Below the pieces are notes generated by a model, which was not told where the DNA came from, made no database searches, and saw nothing but the letters and a program-made list of their open reading frames with translations. A DNA stretch of 64,000 bases from the NCBI RefSeq assembly GCF_900109055.1, contig NZ_FOIV01000001.1, forward strand, positions 248,001-312,000. The letters run 5' to 3'. The DNA comes from Prevotella sp. khp7 (lineage in GTDB: Bacteria; Bacteroidota; Bacteroidia; Bacteroidales; Bacteroidaceae). Below, piece by piece: positions 47,158 through 57,061 of this stretch. The first letter of the stretch is position 1. Every line of letters starts with the position of its first letter. Position numbers and translations under genes: made by a program.

Positions 47158-49005
47158 ATGAAAAAGTTGTTCCCTATCGCGATTTGCGGCTTGTTATTAT
47201 TTATGGGCTGCTCTAAAAGTAAAGATTTGTTTGACACCCCTGTGGATCCACCCTCACCTCCTGGGCCAGTAACGCCAGATTCCAATGATGAGATTAGCGC
47301 CAATGTACAGAAAGTGTTTGGCACAACGTTTGACCCAAACCAAGATTGGTGTACAACAACTTCTGGTGAAGTTAAAATCACAGCTAACGCATCCATCCAA
47401 ACAGTACAGTTGCTGGTTTATGTCAGCGAACCAGGTCTTCAAGACGAACCCGTCACATCAATGAGAGTACTTAACGAGGCAACCCTCAATGGACAAACCA
47501 CAGTAACACTCTATTATGATGCGCCCATTGACAATCAAGGTCTCTTCGTGGCCTTCATCTCCGACAGCCAATACGTGTTGAAGAAAGTGGTGAATGGCGA
47601 AGCAAATATCAATGATGCAGCCAAAACCCGCGCCCTGCCAGCAGGACTTACCTTGCCTACGGGCGAATACAGTATCGGAGTGATAGAAGACTCGTATGCC
47701 AAACAGCGCGGATGGACCAATGAGTTGCTATATGAACTGAGCGACTATAGCGCACAGCGAATGAACGCCACACCTTATTCTGACGAACTCACTGCCGCAT
47801 TCAGAGCAATGGTATTCTCATATTTCAAAAACGGCCGTTCATATAACAACCTGCCATTGGTGAAAAGTAGCGGCTTCTACAACGAGAACGCCTATCCGAT
47901 AACCACAGGCGAGGACCCAATCATTGTATCGCCCGTATACAAGTGCGACCGAGGCGAAGAATATGGCAATGAGGTATGGAATTCTGACCTCTACTATTAT
48001 TACTTTAAGGAGGACGACATGAATAGTGCCTCCGACCCTGTTGCATATCTGCAGAGTCTGCCAAAATACAAAGCCATCCCCTTCAAAGATTGTTTCGGAG
48101 AGCATGAAGATGATGTGATTAATCGCCGCTATTCATACGCTCTGATGTACTTCGGCGACGGAACACCTTCGCTGGGCACAAAAGGTTCATACTATTTCCC
48201 TGTTGGCTATAAGATTGGTTTCATGGTAAGGGCTAAGACATCATCGGAGGCTCCCAAGAAACAAGGAGAACTATATGGCGACGGACGTCTTAATAATAAG
48301 ATTAACAGTTGGCCAAACTTCAGTAGTTCTCACCTCGGCACTGACGGTCCACGTCTGGCTTGGCTTACTTTTAACGGCAAGAAGATCATGTGCTTCGAAT
48401 CGGGTACCGATGCAGACTTTAACGATGTGATACTTGAAGTAGAAGGTGGTATTGAGATACCTTTCATCCCCATAGAGCCTGAATACAACAAATACACATT
48501 CTGTTTCGAGGATACACCTCTTGGCGACTATGACATGAACGATATCGTGATAAAAGCCGTAAGAAAGAACGAGACAACCGTGGAATATTCCATCATAGCC
48601 TGTGGCGCTTATGACGAGATTTGCATCAAGAACATAAATTGTGGAGTGATTACCAACGATGCCGAAGTTCACGCTCTGTTTGGAAAGACCGCCAATACAT
48701 TCATTAACACACAAGGTGGCAGTGAGGTATGTCCACCTGTTACCGCGACAAAGACCGTGCCCAAAACATTCAGCTTCCTCGTGGCCGACAATTGTCCGTA
48801 TATCTACGACATGACCACAAATATAGAAGTAAGATTGTCGAAAAAAGGTGAGGATCCGCATGGTATTATGATACCAAACGATTTCAAATATCCATTGGAG
48901 CGTGTGTGCATCAAGGATGCCTACTTGGAATTCAACAACTGGGGCGAGAAGACCATTACTTTTACCGACTGGTATACCAAGCCCGTAGCAGGAAAAGTAT
49001 ATTAG
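47158..49005 (+). CDS. LruC-domain surface lipoprotein
   Basis: The 615-residue protein has a lipoprotein signal (ICGLLLFMGC, Cys19) and a Pro/Asp-rich spacer (about 28-42). A middle segment of DUF4114 type (MCFESGTDADFNDVILEVEG, about 418-438) is followed by the LruC domain (YTFCFEDTPLGDYDMNDIVIKAVRKNETTVEYSIIACGAYDEICI, about 450-500). DYDMNDIVI-type acidic motifs often bind calcium. The family is found on the surface of Bacteroidetes and other bacteria; function is not established. Its stop overlaps the convergent ABC transporter gene by four bases. Confidence 0.88.
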   Translation: MKKLFPIAICGLLLFMGCSKSKDLFDTPVDPPSPPGPVTPDSNDEISANVQKVFGTTFDPNQDWCTTTSGEVKITANASIQTVQLLVYVSEPGLQDEPVTSMRVLNEATLNGQTTVTLYYDAPIDNQGLFVAFISDSQYVLKKVVNGEANINDAAKTRALPAGLTLPTGEYSIGVIEDSYAKQRGWTNELLYELSDYSAQRMNATPYSDELTAAFRAMVFSYFKNGRSYNNLPLVKSSGFYNENAYPITTGEDPIIVSPVYKCDRGEEYGNEVWNSDLYYYYFKEDDMNSASDPVAYLQSLPKYKAIPFKDCFGEHEDDVINRRYSYALMYFGDGTPSLGTKGSYYFPVGYKIGFMVRAKTSSEAPKKQGELYGDGRLNNKINSWPNFSSSHLGTDGPRLAWLTFNGKKIMCFESGTDADFNDVILEVEGGIEIPFIPIEPEYNKYTFCFEDTPLGDYDMNDIVIKAVRKNETTVEYSIIACGAYDEICIKNINCGVITNDAEVHALFGKTANTFINTQGGSEVCPPVTATKTVPKTFSFLVADNCPYIYDMTTNIEVRLSKKGEDPHGIMIPNDFKYPLERVCIKDAYLEFNNWGEKTITFTDWYTKPVAGKVY

Positions 49006-50795
49006 TTGCTAAGAGTAGATGCAATCTTGTCGACATTTAATGAGCGAGCTGAAGCATCGAAAATATCTTTATAGGTACCCCCTTGACGATACACCTCGTC
49101 GGGGGTACCATTTTGTACTACCCTGCCCTGCTGAAGCACATATATCTGGTCGGCATCGATTATCTGACCAATATTGTGTGAGATAATAATAACCGTGCGT
49201 CCCTGTTTGATGGCATCGATACTGGCTTTTATCTGCTCAGTAGCGATAGCATCAAGGCTGGCGGTGGGCTCGTCTAAGAAGATGATGGGCGGGTTCTTGA
49301 TAAACATGCGGGCGATGGCCACACGCTGCTGCTGACCACCACTAAGTTGGAGCGCAGACGTTTCGAAACCCTGCGGCAGAGCTGCCACCTGGTCGTAGAG
49401 GTAAGCTTGCTTTGCGGCACGGATAACATCATCGTGCGTGGCTGAAGGACAGCCGTAACGGATATTCTCCTCGATGGAGCCATCGAAGATGTGATTCTTC
49501 TGGAGCACAAGTCCTACGTTCTCGCGCAGCCACTCGGTATCCCACTCGCCCAGACTCACGCCATCGAGAGTGATGGAGCCCTGCTGCGGCTCATAGAATT
49601 TGTCGAGCAGATTCACGATGGTGCTCTTGCCAGCCCCACTCAATCCCACAAGGGCTGTAATCTTACCGCTGGGGATGCGCATGGACACATCGAAGAGCGC
49701 CTGTGTGCCGTTGCTGTAGGTAAAGTCCACGTGGCTGAGTTCAAAGTCACCATGCACCTCTTGCGGATGATGAGTACCTGTAGCCTCAATCTCATGGTCA
49801 GCTTGAAGGATACCAAAGAAGCCCTCAGCATAGATCAAGGCATCATTCATATCGTCGTAGATACGATGAAGCTGGCGGATGGGCGCACTGACATTGGCGA
49901 AAAGCATGACATGATACATAATCTTACCTATCGACATACCAGGATAGTCGATAAGCACGAGGTAGGCCGTAAGTATAATGATTAGCACGGTGCCTATCTG
50001 CTCAAGAAAACTCTTCAGACCATTGAAAATATAAGCCTTCTTACGGGTAGAGAGCTGCAAGTCGGTCATTGCACGCTGAATGGCGGCCTGGCGGTCGGCC
50101 TCTATCTGTTCACGATTAAACGACTTGATGACGGTGATACTTTCGAGGATGTTCAGGATGCCCTGCGACACAGCCTGAAAGCCGCCAAAGATGCCACGAC
50201 GACCACCCTTCATTTTAGCCGCCTGGATATAGGTGACCCAGAAATAGAGGGGCACGATACAGAGGGCGACAAGACCCACGTAAAAATTTGCTGCAAACAT
50301 AAGGCCCAAAGCCAGTACTGCGCTGGTAAAAAGAGGAAGAATCTCAATGAAGAAATTATTTACCGTATTAGAGAGGCTCATAATACCCCTATCGATACGC
50401 GACTGAAGTTTTCCTGTTTCATTGCCTTCACTGGTAAAAAAAGCCATACGGAAAGAAAGCATACGTTCCACGACCCGTAAAGAGAGGTCACGACTCACAA
50501 GAATACGCATGCGTTCGCCATAATATCGTTGGAAGAAAGTGACTAAAGCACCTAAAACCTCCTTACCCAATAATATAATGGTTATGACTGTGAGTATACG
50601 CACAGCTGCACTCCACTGGAAGCCCTCCGGTTGCTGTATCAAAGCATTGATGGCGTCGACAGCACGATCAAGCACTACGGCATTGACTTGAGCCATGAAC
50701 GACCCTACAAGGGTTAGCACCAGCGTGATGGCAATAAGCCATTTATAAGGCAGGACAAAGGGCAAGAGATTACCCAACAGGCGTTTGATTGACAT
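49002..50795 (-). CDS. ABC exporter, fused membrane and ATP-binding domains
   Basis: From the ATG at 50795 the protein is 597 residues. An N-terminal six-helix exporter domain (about 10-310) is followed by a nucleotide-binding domain (about 340-580) with Walker A GLSGAGKST, a Q-loop, signature LSGGQQQRVAIAR, Walker B IIFLDEPTASLD and the switch His in IIISHNIGQI. This is a half-size type I exporter working as a homodimer or with a partner. Similar genes in Bacteroidetes export lipids, drugs or peptides; the substrate is unknown. The farther upstream in-frame codon is a TTG. Monocistronic with a TAACTTTG box. Confidence 0.93.
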   Translation of the reverse strand: MSIKRLLGNLLPFVLPYKWLIAITLVLTLVGSFMAQVNAVVLDRAVDAINALIQQPEGFQWSAAVRILTVITIILLGKEVLGALVTFFQRYYGERMRILVSRDLSLRVVERMLSFRMAFFTSEGNETGKLQSRIDRGIMSLSNTVNNFFIEILPLFTSAVLALGLMFAANFYVGLVALCIVPLYFWVTYIQAAKMKGGRRGIFGGFQAVSQGILNILESITVIKSFNREQIEADRQAAIQRAMTDLQLSTRKKAYIFNGLKSFLEQIGTVLIIILTAYLVLIDYPGMSIGKIMYHVMLFANVSAPIRQLHRIYDDMNDALIYAEGFFGILQADHEIEATGTHHPQEVHGDFELSHVDFTYSNGTQALFDVSMRIPSGKITALVGLSGAGKSTIVNLLDKFYEPQQGSITLDGVSLGEWDTEWLRENVGLVLQKNHIFDGSIEENIRYGCPSATHDDVIRAAKQAYLYDQVAALPQGFETSALQLSGGQQQRVAIARMFIKNPPIIFLDEPTASLDAIATEQIKASIDAIKQGRTVIIISHNIGQIIDADQIYVLQQGRVVQNGTPDEVYRQGGTYKDIFDASARSLNVDKIASTLSN

Positions 50796-50832
50796 AGGAG
50801 CAAAATGTGATAAAATATACAAAAACTATGTG

Positions 50833-50840
50833 CAAAGTTA
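50833..50840 (-). promoter_or_regulatory. Minus-7 box (TAACTTTG) of the ABC exporter gene
   Basis: The minus strand reads TAACTTTG, 37 bases before the ATG at 50795, which supports that start over the TTG at 50822. Confidence 0.65.
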
Positions 50841-50902
50841 GGAAAAAGAATCGGAAAGGCAAAGATTTTACACTTTTTTTATGGCATTTCGGGAAAAAGT
50901 AG

Positions 50903-50910
50903 TATTTTTG
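50903..50910 (+). promoter_or_regulatory. Minus-7 box (TATTTTTG) of the threonine operon
   Basis: TATTTTTG precedes the thrA ATG at 50976 by 65 bases. The leader contains a CCCCC ... GGGG stem inside a GCCG ... CGGC stem but no leader peptide rich in Thr or Ile. Confidence 0.7.
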
Positions 50911-50975
50911 CAGCGCCGTTGGAGAAGTCCCCCATTGTGAAGGGGTACCGGCGGTAAGATAAATTGCATAGAAAT

Positions 50976-53438
50976 ATGAAAGTAATGAAATTCGGCGGAA
51001 CGTCCGTAGGTTCCGTAAAAAGCATTCTTAGCTTGAAGAAAATTGTGGAGACAGAGGCTCGGACGCAACCTGTCATTGTAGTAGTTAGTGCACTTGACGG
51101 CATTACAGACAAACTGATTGCAACGTCAAAGATGGCAAAACAAGGCGACGAGCACTATCGCGAGGAATTCGACGCGATGGTAAAGCGTCATCACCAGATG
51201 ATAGACACCATCATCACAGATGACAAAAAGCGCGTAGACTTATTCAATAACGTTGATCAGCTCTTCGACCAGTTGAAGAGTATCTTCTATGGTGTATACC
51301 TGATTCACGACCTATCGAAGAAGACGGAAGACACCATCGTTTCATATGGTGAGCGACTGAGTTCACACATCGTTGCCGCCATGGTGAAGAACGGTGTACG
51401 CATGAACTCACGCGACTTTATCCGCACAGAGAAAAAACAGGGTAAACACGTGATAGACGCCGACCTCACAACTCAGCTGGTGAAGGAGGCTTTCAAGGAT
51501 ATGAACGACAAAGCCATCTACGTAGTACCTGGCTTTATCGCTCGCGATCGTGACACTCATGAGACCACCAATCTGGGTCGTGGCGGATCTGACTATACAG
51601 CTTCGATTCTGGCTGCAGTGCTCAATGCAGAGGTGTTGGAGATCTGGACCGATGTAGATGGATTCATGACAGCCGACCCCAAGGTGATTAAGAGTGCCTA
51701 TACCATCAATGAACTTTCATACGTAGAAGCGATGGAGCTTTGTAACTTTGGCGCGAAGGTAATCTATCCGCCAACCATCTATCCTGTCTGCGTAAAGAAT
51801 ATACCTATCAAGGTAAAGAATACCTTCAACCCGGAGCACCCGGGAACCCTGATCAAAGCAAAGATTGAGGACGACAACAAGCCCATTAAGGGTATCTCTA
51901 GCATTAAAGGAACCTCACTCATCACGGTGACAGGCCTGTCGATGGTGGGTGTGATTGGTGTAAATCGTCGTATCTTTACCACGCTCGCCAATAAGGGTAT
52001 CTCAGTATTCATGGTATCTCAGGCATCATCAGAGAACTCAACCTCTATCGGTGTGCGCGATGAGGATGCAGAGGCTGCAGCAGAGGTATTGAACGCTGAG
52101 TTTGCCAAGGAGATTGAGACGGGCGCCATGTTCCCCATGCAGGTAGAGAGTGGCTTAGCAACTATCGCCATCGTGGGCGAGAACATGAAGCAGACTCCAG
52201 GTATCGCAGGTAAGCTGTTTGGTACACTAGGCCGCTCTGGTATCTCAGTCATCGCCTGTGCTCAAGGTGCATCCGAGACAAACATATCGTTTGTAGTTGA
52301 CGGAAAATTCTTGCGAAAGTCACTCAACGTGCTGCACGACTCATTCTTCTTGTCGGAATACAAGGTACTCAACATCTTTATCTGTGGTATCGGAACCGTA
52401 GGCGGCATGCTTCTCGAACAGATTCGCACCCAACAGCAGTTCCTGATGCAGTCGAGACGCCTTAAGTTGAACGTGGTTGGAATTAGCGATGTTGATAACT
52501 TTGTACTTGATCGTGACGGTATCGACCTCGACAACTACGAGAAAATTCTGCGTGCAGGATTCCCTGCCAACACTGAGCACATGAAGGAGGAGATTGTCAA
52601 GATGAACATCTTCAACTCTGTGTTTGTAGACTGTACAGCCAGTCGACAGATTGCTCAACTTTATCAGACATTCTTAGAACATAATATCTCAGTAGTAGCT
52701 GCTAACAAGATTGCTGCTTCAAGCGATTATGACAGTTACATGAAACTGAAACAAACGGCTCGTGACCGCGGCGTATGGTTCCGCTATGAGACCAACGTAG
52801 GTGCTGGTCTGCCTATCATCGGCACCATCAACGACCTGTGCAACTCAGGCGATAAGATTCTGAAGATTGAGGCTATCCTGAGTGGTACGCTGAACTTCAT
52901 CTTCAACGAGATCGCTGCCGACGTGCCCTTCTCAGAGACCGTTCGCCGTGCCAAGGAGCAGCGCTACTCAGAACCCGACCCACGTATCGACCTGAGCGGT
53001 ACCGACGTAATCCGTAAGCTGGTGATCCTGACCCGTGAGGCTGGTTACAAGGTAGAGCAGGACGATGTAGAGAAGCATCTCTTCGTGCCCGATAGCTACT
53101 TCGAGGGCTCGATCGATGACTTCTGGAAGCGTCTGCCTGAACTAGATGCCGACTTCGAGGCACGTCGTAAGGTGCTCGAGGCAGAGAACAAGCGCTGGCG
53201 CTTTGTGGCTACGATGGAGGCCGATGAGGAGAACCCATCGTCGTTCAAGACCAGCGTGGCACTGAAGGAGGTTCCCTATGGACATCCGTTCTATGGACTG
53301 GAGGGCTCGAACAATATCGTGCTGCTCACCACGGAGCGCTATAAGGAGTACCCGATGCTTATTCAGGGCTACGGCGCCGGTGCCGCAGTAACTGCAGCAG
53401 GTGTCTTCGCAAACATCATGAGTATTGCGAATATTTAA
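50976..53438 (+). CDS. thrA: Bifunctional aspartate kinase / homoserine dehydrogenase
   Basis: The 820-residue fusion begins with aspartate kinase (MKVMKFGGTSVGSVKSI, the KFGGTS motif; GRGGSDYTASILAAVLNAEVLEIWTDVDGFMTADP). Two ACT-like regulatory segments follow (about 320-460: SLITVTGLSMVGVIGVNRRIFTTLANKGISVFMVSQASSE; ATIAIVGENMKQTPGIAGKLFGTLGRSGISVIA). Homoserine dehydrogenase runs from about 465 (LNIFICGIGTVGGMLLEQI, then YETNVGAGLPIIGTINDL and LSGTLNFIFNEI). It catalyses the first and third steps from aspartate to homoserine and is probably inhibited by threonine. The ATG at 50976 is preferred over an upstream TTG. First gene of thrA - apgM-like - thrC. Confidence 0.97.
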   Translation: MKVMKFGGTSVGSVKSILSLKKIVETEARTQPVIVVVSALDGITDKLIATSKMAKQGDEHYREEFDAMVKRHHQMIDTIITDDKKRVDLFNNVDQLFDQLKSIFYGVYLIHDLSKKTEDTIVSYGERLSSHIVAAMVKNGVRMNSRDFIRTEKKQGKHVIDADLTTQLVKEAFKDMNDKAIYVVPGFIARDRDTHETTNLGRGGSDYTASILAAVLNAEVLEIWTDVDGFMTADPKVIKSAYTINELSYVEAMELCNFGAKVIYPPTIYPVCVKNIPIKVKNTFNPEHPGTLIKAKIEDDNKPIKGISSIKGTSLITVTGLSMVGVIGVNRRIFTTLANKGISVFMVSQASSENSTSIGVRDEDAEAAAEVLNAEFAKEIETGAMFPMQVESGLATIAIVGENMKQTPGIAGKLFGTLGRSGISVIACAQGASETNISFVVDGKFLRKSLNVLHDSFFLSEYKVLNIFICGIGTVGGMLLEQIRTQQQFLMQSRRLKLNVVGISDVDNFVLDRDGIDLDNYEKILRAGFPANTEHMKEEIVKMNIFNSVFVDCTASRQIAQLYQTFLEHNISVVAANKIAASSDYDSYMKLKQTARDRGVWFRYETNVGAGLPIIGTINDLCNSGDKILKIEAILSGTLNFIFNEIAADVPFSETVRRAKEQRYSEPDPRIDLSGTDVIRKLVILTREAGYKVEQDDVEKHLFVPDSYFEGSIDDFWKRLPELDADFEARRKVLEAENKRWRFVATMEADEENPSSFKTSVALKEVPYGHPFYGLEGSNNIVLLTTERYKEYPMLIQGYGAGAAVTAAGVFANIMSIANI

Positions 53439-53469
53439 GGCACGGATTACACGGATTAACACTGATTTT
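53439..53469. repeat. CACGGATTA-type short repeat between thrA and the apgM-like gene
   Basis: GGCACGGATTACACGGATTAAC occupies the 31-base gap in two halves. The same GCACGGATTAACACGG word recurs as inverted arms at 62098-62116 and 62173-62191, so it is a dispersed intergenic repeat. Confidence 0.6.
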
Positions 53470-54732
53470 ATGAAGCACATCATAATATTAGGTGATGGCA
53501 TGGCAGATCTTCCTGTTGAACGACTCAACGGGAAGACCTTGCTGCAATATGCCCATAAACCCATGATGGACCAGCTAGCCAAGGAAGGCCGCTGCGGACG
53601 ACTGGTGACTGTGCCTGAGGGATTTCCTCCAGGCTCTGAGGTGGCTAACACAGCTATTCTGGGTTATGATCTGAATAAGGTCTATGAAGGTCGCGGCCCC
53701 TTGGAGGCTGCTTCTATCGGCTATGAGATGGCTGACAACGACTTCGCCATCCGTTGCAATATCATCACGCTCAAAGATGGTAAGATTATCACCCACAATG
53801 GTGGCAACCTTGAGACAGAGGACGCTCGCGTGCTGATTGACTATCTGAACGAGACGCTGGCCAAACCTATCAACGAACGTGAGGGTTGCGAGCGTGTGAA
53901 GTTCATTACTGGTATTCAGTATCGTCATCTCTTAGTTATTAAAGGTGGTTCAAAACACATCGTGTGCGCCCCACCCCACGATCATCCCAATGAAGAATGG
54001 CGAGGATTGTTGGTGAAGCCTGAGGAGAATGCGCCTGTTGAAGCAGGACGACTCTCAGCACAGCAAACGGCTGACCTCATCAACGAGATGATTCTGAAAT
54101 CTCAGGACCTTCTAACTCAGCACCCTTTCAACCAAGAGCGTGCTAAGCGTGGTGAGCGCCAGGCTAACAGCATCTGGCCTTGGAGTGGCGGCTATCGTCC
54201 GTCGATGGAGACACTGATGCAGCAATATCCTCAGGTAAAGAGTGGTACTGTGATTTCTGCTGTTGACCTGATTCGTGGCATAGGCCACTATGCTGGATTG
54301 AAGATTGTAGAGGTGGAAGGTGCCACAGGATTGGCCAATACCAACTACGAAGGCAAGGCTCAGGCTGCCATCAAGGCGCTGGAGAAGGATGACTTCGTGT
54401 TTGTGCATGTGGAGGCCAGCGACGAGGCTGGACATGATGGTGACTTGGAGCTGAAGCTGAAGACTATCGAGTATCTGGACCAGCGACTTATCGCCCCTAT
54501 TTATAAAGAGCTAGAGAAATGGCAGGAGCCCGTATGCATCGCCGTATTGCCCGACCACCTGACGCCAGTAGAGATGCGCATCCATGTAGGTCAGCCAGTT
54601 CCGTTCCTGATTTGGCATCGTGGCATTGAGCCCGACGAGGTGCAGCAGTACGATGAAGTCAGCTGCGTATCAGGCGTCTATGGCCTTCTCAAACTCGATG
54701 AGTTTATGAAGGCTCTGATGGCCATCTCTTAA
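53470..54732 (+). CDS. ApgM-like phosphoglycerate mutase homologue, probable homoserine kinase
   Basis: From the ATG at 53470 the protein has 420 residues of the alkaline-phosphatase-like archaeal phosphoglycerate mutase family: HIIILGDGMADLPVERLNGKTLLQYAHKP (metal-binding Asp), PEGFPPGSEVANTAILGYD (catalytic Ser region), NSIWPWSGGYRPSMETL, VHVEASDEAGHDGDLELKLKTIEYLD and AVLPDHLTPVEMRIHVGQPVPFLIW. It sits exactly where homoserine kinase (thrB) is expected between thrA and thrC, and no GHMK-type ThrB is present. I therefore favour homoserine phosphorylation over glycolytic mutase activity; I recall genetic support for the Bacteroides homologue but cannot check it here. Confidence 0.9.
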   Translation: MKHIIILGDGMADLPVERLNGKTLLQYAHKPMMDQLAKEGRCGRLVTVPEGFPPGSEVANTAILGYDLNKVYEGRGPLEAASIGYEMADNDFAIRCNIITLKDGKIITHNGGNLETEDARVLIDYLNETLAKPINEREGCERVKFITGIQYRHLLVIKGGSKHIVCAPPHDHPNEEWRGLLVKPEENAPVEAGRLSAQQTADLINEMILKSQDLLTQHPFNQERAKRGERQANSIWPWSGGYRPSMETLMQQYPQVKSGTVISAVDLIRGIGHYAGLKIVEVEGATGLANTNYEGKAQAAIKALEKDDFVFVHVEASDEAGHDGDLELKLKTIEYLDQRLIAPIYKELEKWQEPVCIAVLPDHLTPVEMRIHVGQPVPFLIWHRGIEPDEVQQYDEVSCVSGVYGLLKLDEFMKALMAIS

Positions 54733-54758
54733 TTCAAAATTCTAAAATCCAAATTAAT

Positions 54759-56063
54759 ATGAAATATTATAGTACCAACGGGAATGCTCCCATAGCCGAT
54801 CTTCACAAGGCCGTTGTAAAAGGACTGGCAGAAGACAGAGGCCTATATATGCCTGAGAGAATCCAGAAGTTGCCAAAGGAATTCTTCGATAATATTCAGG
54901 ACATGACGTTTCAGGAGATAGCCTACAACGTGGCAAGTGCCTTCTTTGGCGAGGATGTAGATCTCGACGCTCTGAAGGACATCGTCTACGACACGCTGTC
55001 GTTCGATTGTCCTGTAGAGAAAGTGAAGGAAAACATATACACGTTGGAACTCTTTCATGGTCCTACCCTCGCCTTCAAGGATGTGGGCGCAAGGTTTATG
55101 GCACGACTGCTCCAATACTTCATCAAACAGGAGGGCAAGGGCGAACAGGTAAACGTGCTGGTGGCAACCTCTGGCGATACAGGGTCAGCAGTAGCCAACG
55201 GTTTCTTGGGCGTTGACGGCATCCATGTATATGTACTCTATCCCAAGGGTAAGGTGAGTCCTATTCAAGAGTGCCAGTTTACCACATTGGGCAAGAACAT
55301 CACAGCCATCGAAGTAGATGGTGTGTTCGACGATTGTCAGGCGCTGGTGAAGAACGCCTTCATGGACGCAGAACTGAACCAGCACATGAAACTGACATCG
55401 GCCAATAGCATCAACGTGGCCCGCTTCCTGCCCCAGGCATTCTACTATTTCAATGCGTATGCGAGAATGAAGGCTCAGGGCAAGGCCGACAATCTGGTTA
55501 TGTGCGTTCCAAGCGGAAACTTTGGTAATATCTGCGCTGCCCTCTTTGGCCATGAGATGGGGCTGCCCATCAAGCGCTTCATCGCTGCCAACAATGCCAA
55601 CGATATTTTCTATAAGTATCTGCAGACTGGCAAATATGAGCCCAAGCCCTCGAAGCAGACACTGGCCAACGCAATGGACGTGGGCGATCCCTCGAACTTC
55701 GCACGTATCTACGATCTCTACGGCAAGAGTCACGAAAAAATAACATCGCTCATTAGCGGTGCCACATATAGCGATGAAGACATCTGTGAAACGATGAAGC
55801 AATGCTACGAAGAAACAAAGTATGTGCTTGATCCTCACGGTGCTTGTGGCTATCAGGCGCTCGTAGATGGACTGAAGGATGGCGAGGTTGGTGTGTTCTG
55901 CGAGACAGCTCACCCTGCTAAGTTCAAGGAGAAGGTGGACGACATCTTAGGTATCGACGTTGAGATACCTGACCGCTTGGCAGCCTTCATGAAGGGCGAG
56001 AAACAAAGCGTTCCCATGACGAAGGATTTCGCCGACTTCAAGAAATACTTAATGAAACAATAA
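54759..56063 (+). CDS. thrC: Threonine synthase
   Basis: The 434-residue PLP enzyme has the ThrC pattern: YYSTNGNAPIADLHKAVVKGLAEDRGLYMPE at the N-terminus and LELFHGPTLAFKDVGARFMARLL with the PLP Lys in FKD. LVATSGDTGSAVANGF and VCVPSGNFGNICAALFGHEMGLPIKRFIAANNAND follow. It converts O-phosphohomoserine to threonine. Last gene of the threonine operon, 26 bases after the apgM-like gene, closed by a bidirectional terminator. Confidence 0.97.
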   Translation: MKYYSTNGNAPIADLHKAVVKGLAEDRGLYMPERIQKLPKEFFDNIQDMTFQEIAYNVASAFFGEDVDLDALKDIVYDTLSFDCPVEKVKENIYTLELFHGPTLAFKDVGARFMARLLQYFIKQEGKGEQVNVLVATSGDTGSAVANGFLGVDGIHVYVLYPKGKVSPIQECQFTTLGKNITAIEVDGVFDDCQALVKNAFMDAELNQHMKLTSANSINVARFLPQAFYYFNAYARMKAQGKADNLVMCVPSGNFGNICAALFGHEMGLPIKRFIAANNANDIFYKYLQTGKYEPKPSKQTLANAMDVGDPSNFARIYDLYGKSHEKITSLISGATYSDEDICETMKQCYEETKYVLDPHGACGYQALVDGLKDGEVGVFCETAHPAKFKEKVDDILGIDVEIPDRLAAFMKGEKQSVPMTKDFADFKKYLMKQ

Positions 56064-56070
56064 CAAAAAG

Positions 56071-56105
56071 AAGAATCCCTGCTACTGCGGCAGGGATTCT
56101 TTATT
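56071..56105. terminator. Bidirectional terminator between thrC and yihY
   Basis: A perfect stem AAGAATCCCTGC / GCAGGGATTCTT with a seven-base loop lies between convergent genes. Confidence 0.9.
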
Positions 56106-57028
56106 TAGAGATTGTCAATGTTGCCAGCATAGAACTCGGCATCGTTCCGCTCTTCATCCGTCATCTCAACATGAGGATGGATATCAATAGGTTCCAGATT
56201 AATACCAAAGGTCTTGAGGTTCTGATTGGTATAGGTAAGCTGCGCACCAAAAAGACAGATAGTCCACGAGATCTGTACCCAAAGCATGAACAGAGGCAGA
56301 GCGGCAAAAGAGCCATAGATCGCATTATAGCCTGTCACCCATATCTGAGAGTGGATATATACAATCTGAAGTACTTGCATTGCAATACCTGCCAGGATAC
56401 CAGGAACGATAGCACTTGAGAAACTCACCTCGGTATTGGGCATATAGACGTAAAGTACGATGAAAAGCAGGGATAGTAAAATATAGGGCGAAAGGTCGAG
56501 CAAATGATGAATGGCTGGTCCCAAAAGTACAAAACCATCCATTGTACTTGCCATTGTCTCCATAAAAATAGACAGACCCATCGAAACCACAATAATGATA
56601 GGAAAGAGGAAGAACATGGCAAGATAGTTTGTAAACGAACGAATAATGGGGCGCGAATTACTCACTTGCCATATCTGATTGAAAGTCTCTTCAATATTAT
56701 TAACCAGCATCAGTACCGTATAGAGCATGAATATCAAGCCTACCCCCAAAAAGATACCACTCTTTGTATGAATAAGATAGCTGTTGACAAACCCTACAAT
56801 GGCATCAGCAGCCTGAGGCTGGGTTGACAGGGCTTGGCGAAACCATATCTCAATATACTTATTGTAACCAAAGCCACGAGCAATGGCAAACACAACAGCA
56901 AGAATGGGGACAATTGCTAATAAAGTGGAGTAAGTCAAGGCTGCAGCTTGTGTCATTACCCGCTTAGTTGTAAAGAAGCGGACGGTAAGATATAGTTTAC
57001 GGTAAATCTGTCCCAAAAATCCTTTCAT
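56105..57028 (-). CDS. YihY/BrkB-family inner-membrane protein
   Basis: From the ATG at 57028 the protein has 307 residues with about six transmembrane helices. Typical family segments are AAALTYSTLLAIVPILAVVFAIARGFGY, VNNIEETFNQIWQV and GYNAIYGSFAALPLFMLWVQISWTICLFGAQLTY. Old databases call these RNase BN, which is wrong; the role is unknown, possibly envelope-related transport. Upstream in-frame codons (to 57100) run toward the RNase P RNA and look non-coding, so the shorter start is chosen. Confidence 0.9.
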   Translation of the reverse strand: MKGFLGQIYRKLYLTVRFFTTKRVMTQAAALTYSTLLAIVPILAVVFAIARGFGYNKYIEIWFRQALSTQPQAADAIVGFVNSYLIHTKSGIFLGVGLIFMLYTVLMLVNNIEETFNQIWQVSNSRPIIRSFTNYLAMFFLFPIIIVVSMGLSIFMETMASTMDGFVLLGPAIHHLLDLSPYILLSLLFIVLYVYMPNTEVSFSSAIVPGILAGIAMQVLQIVYIHSQIWVTGYNAIYGSFAALPLFMLWVQISWTICLFGAQLTYTNQNLKTFGINLEPIDIHPHVEMTDEERNDAEFYAGNIDNL

Positions 57029-57061
57029 TATAATGACATTTGAAATTTCATTTTTAAAAAA

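Noticed and set aside
50910..50975. Threonine attenuator leader peptide before thrA
   Set aside because: A stem is possible, but no short frame rich in Thr or Ile codons and no T-run terminator are present.
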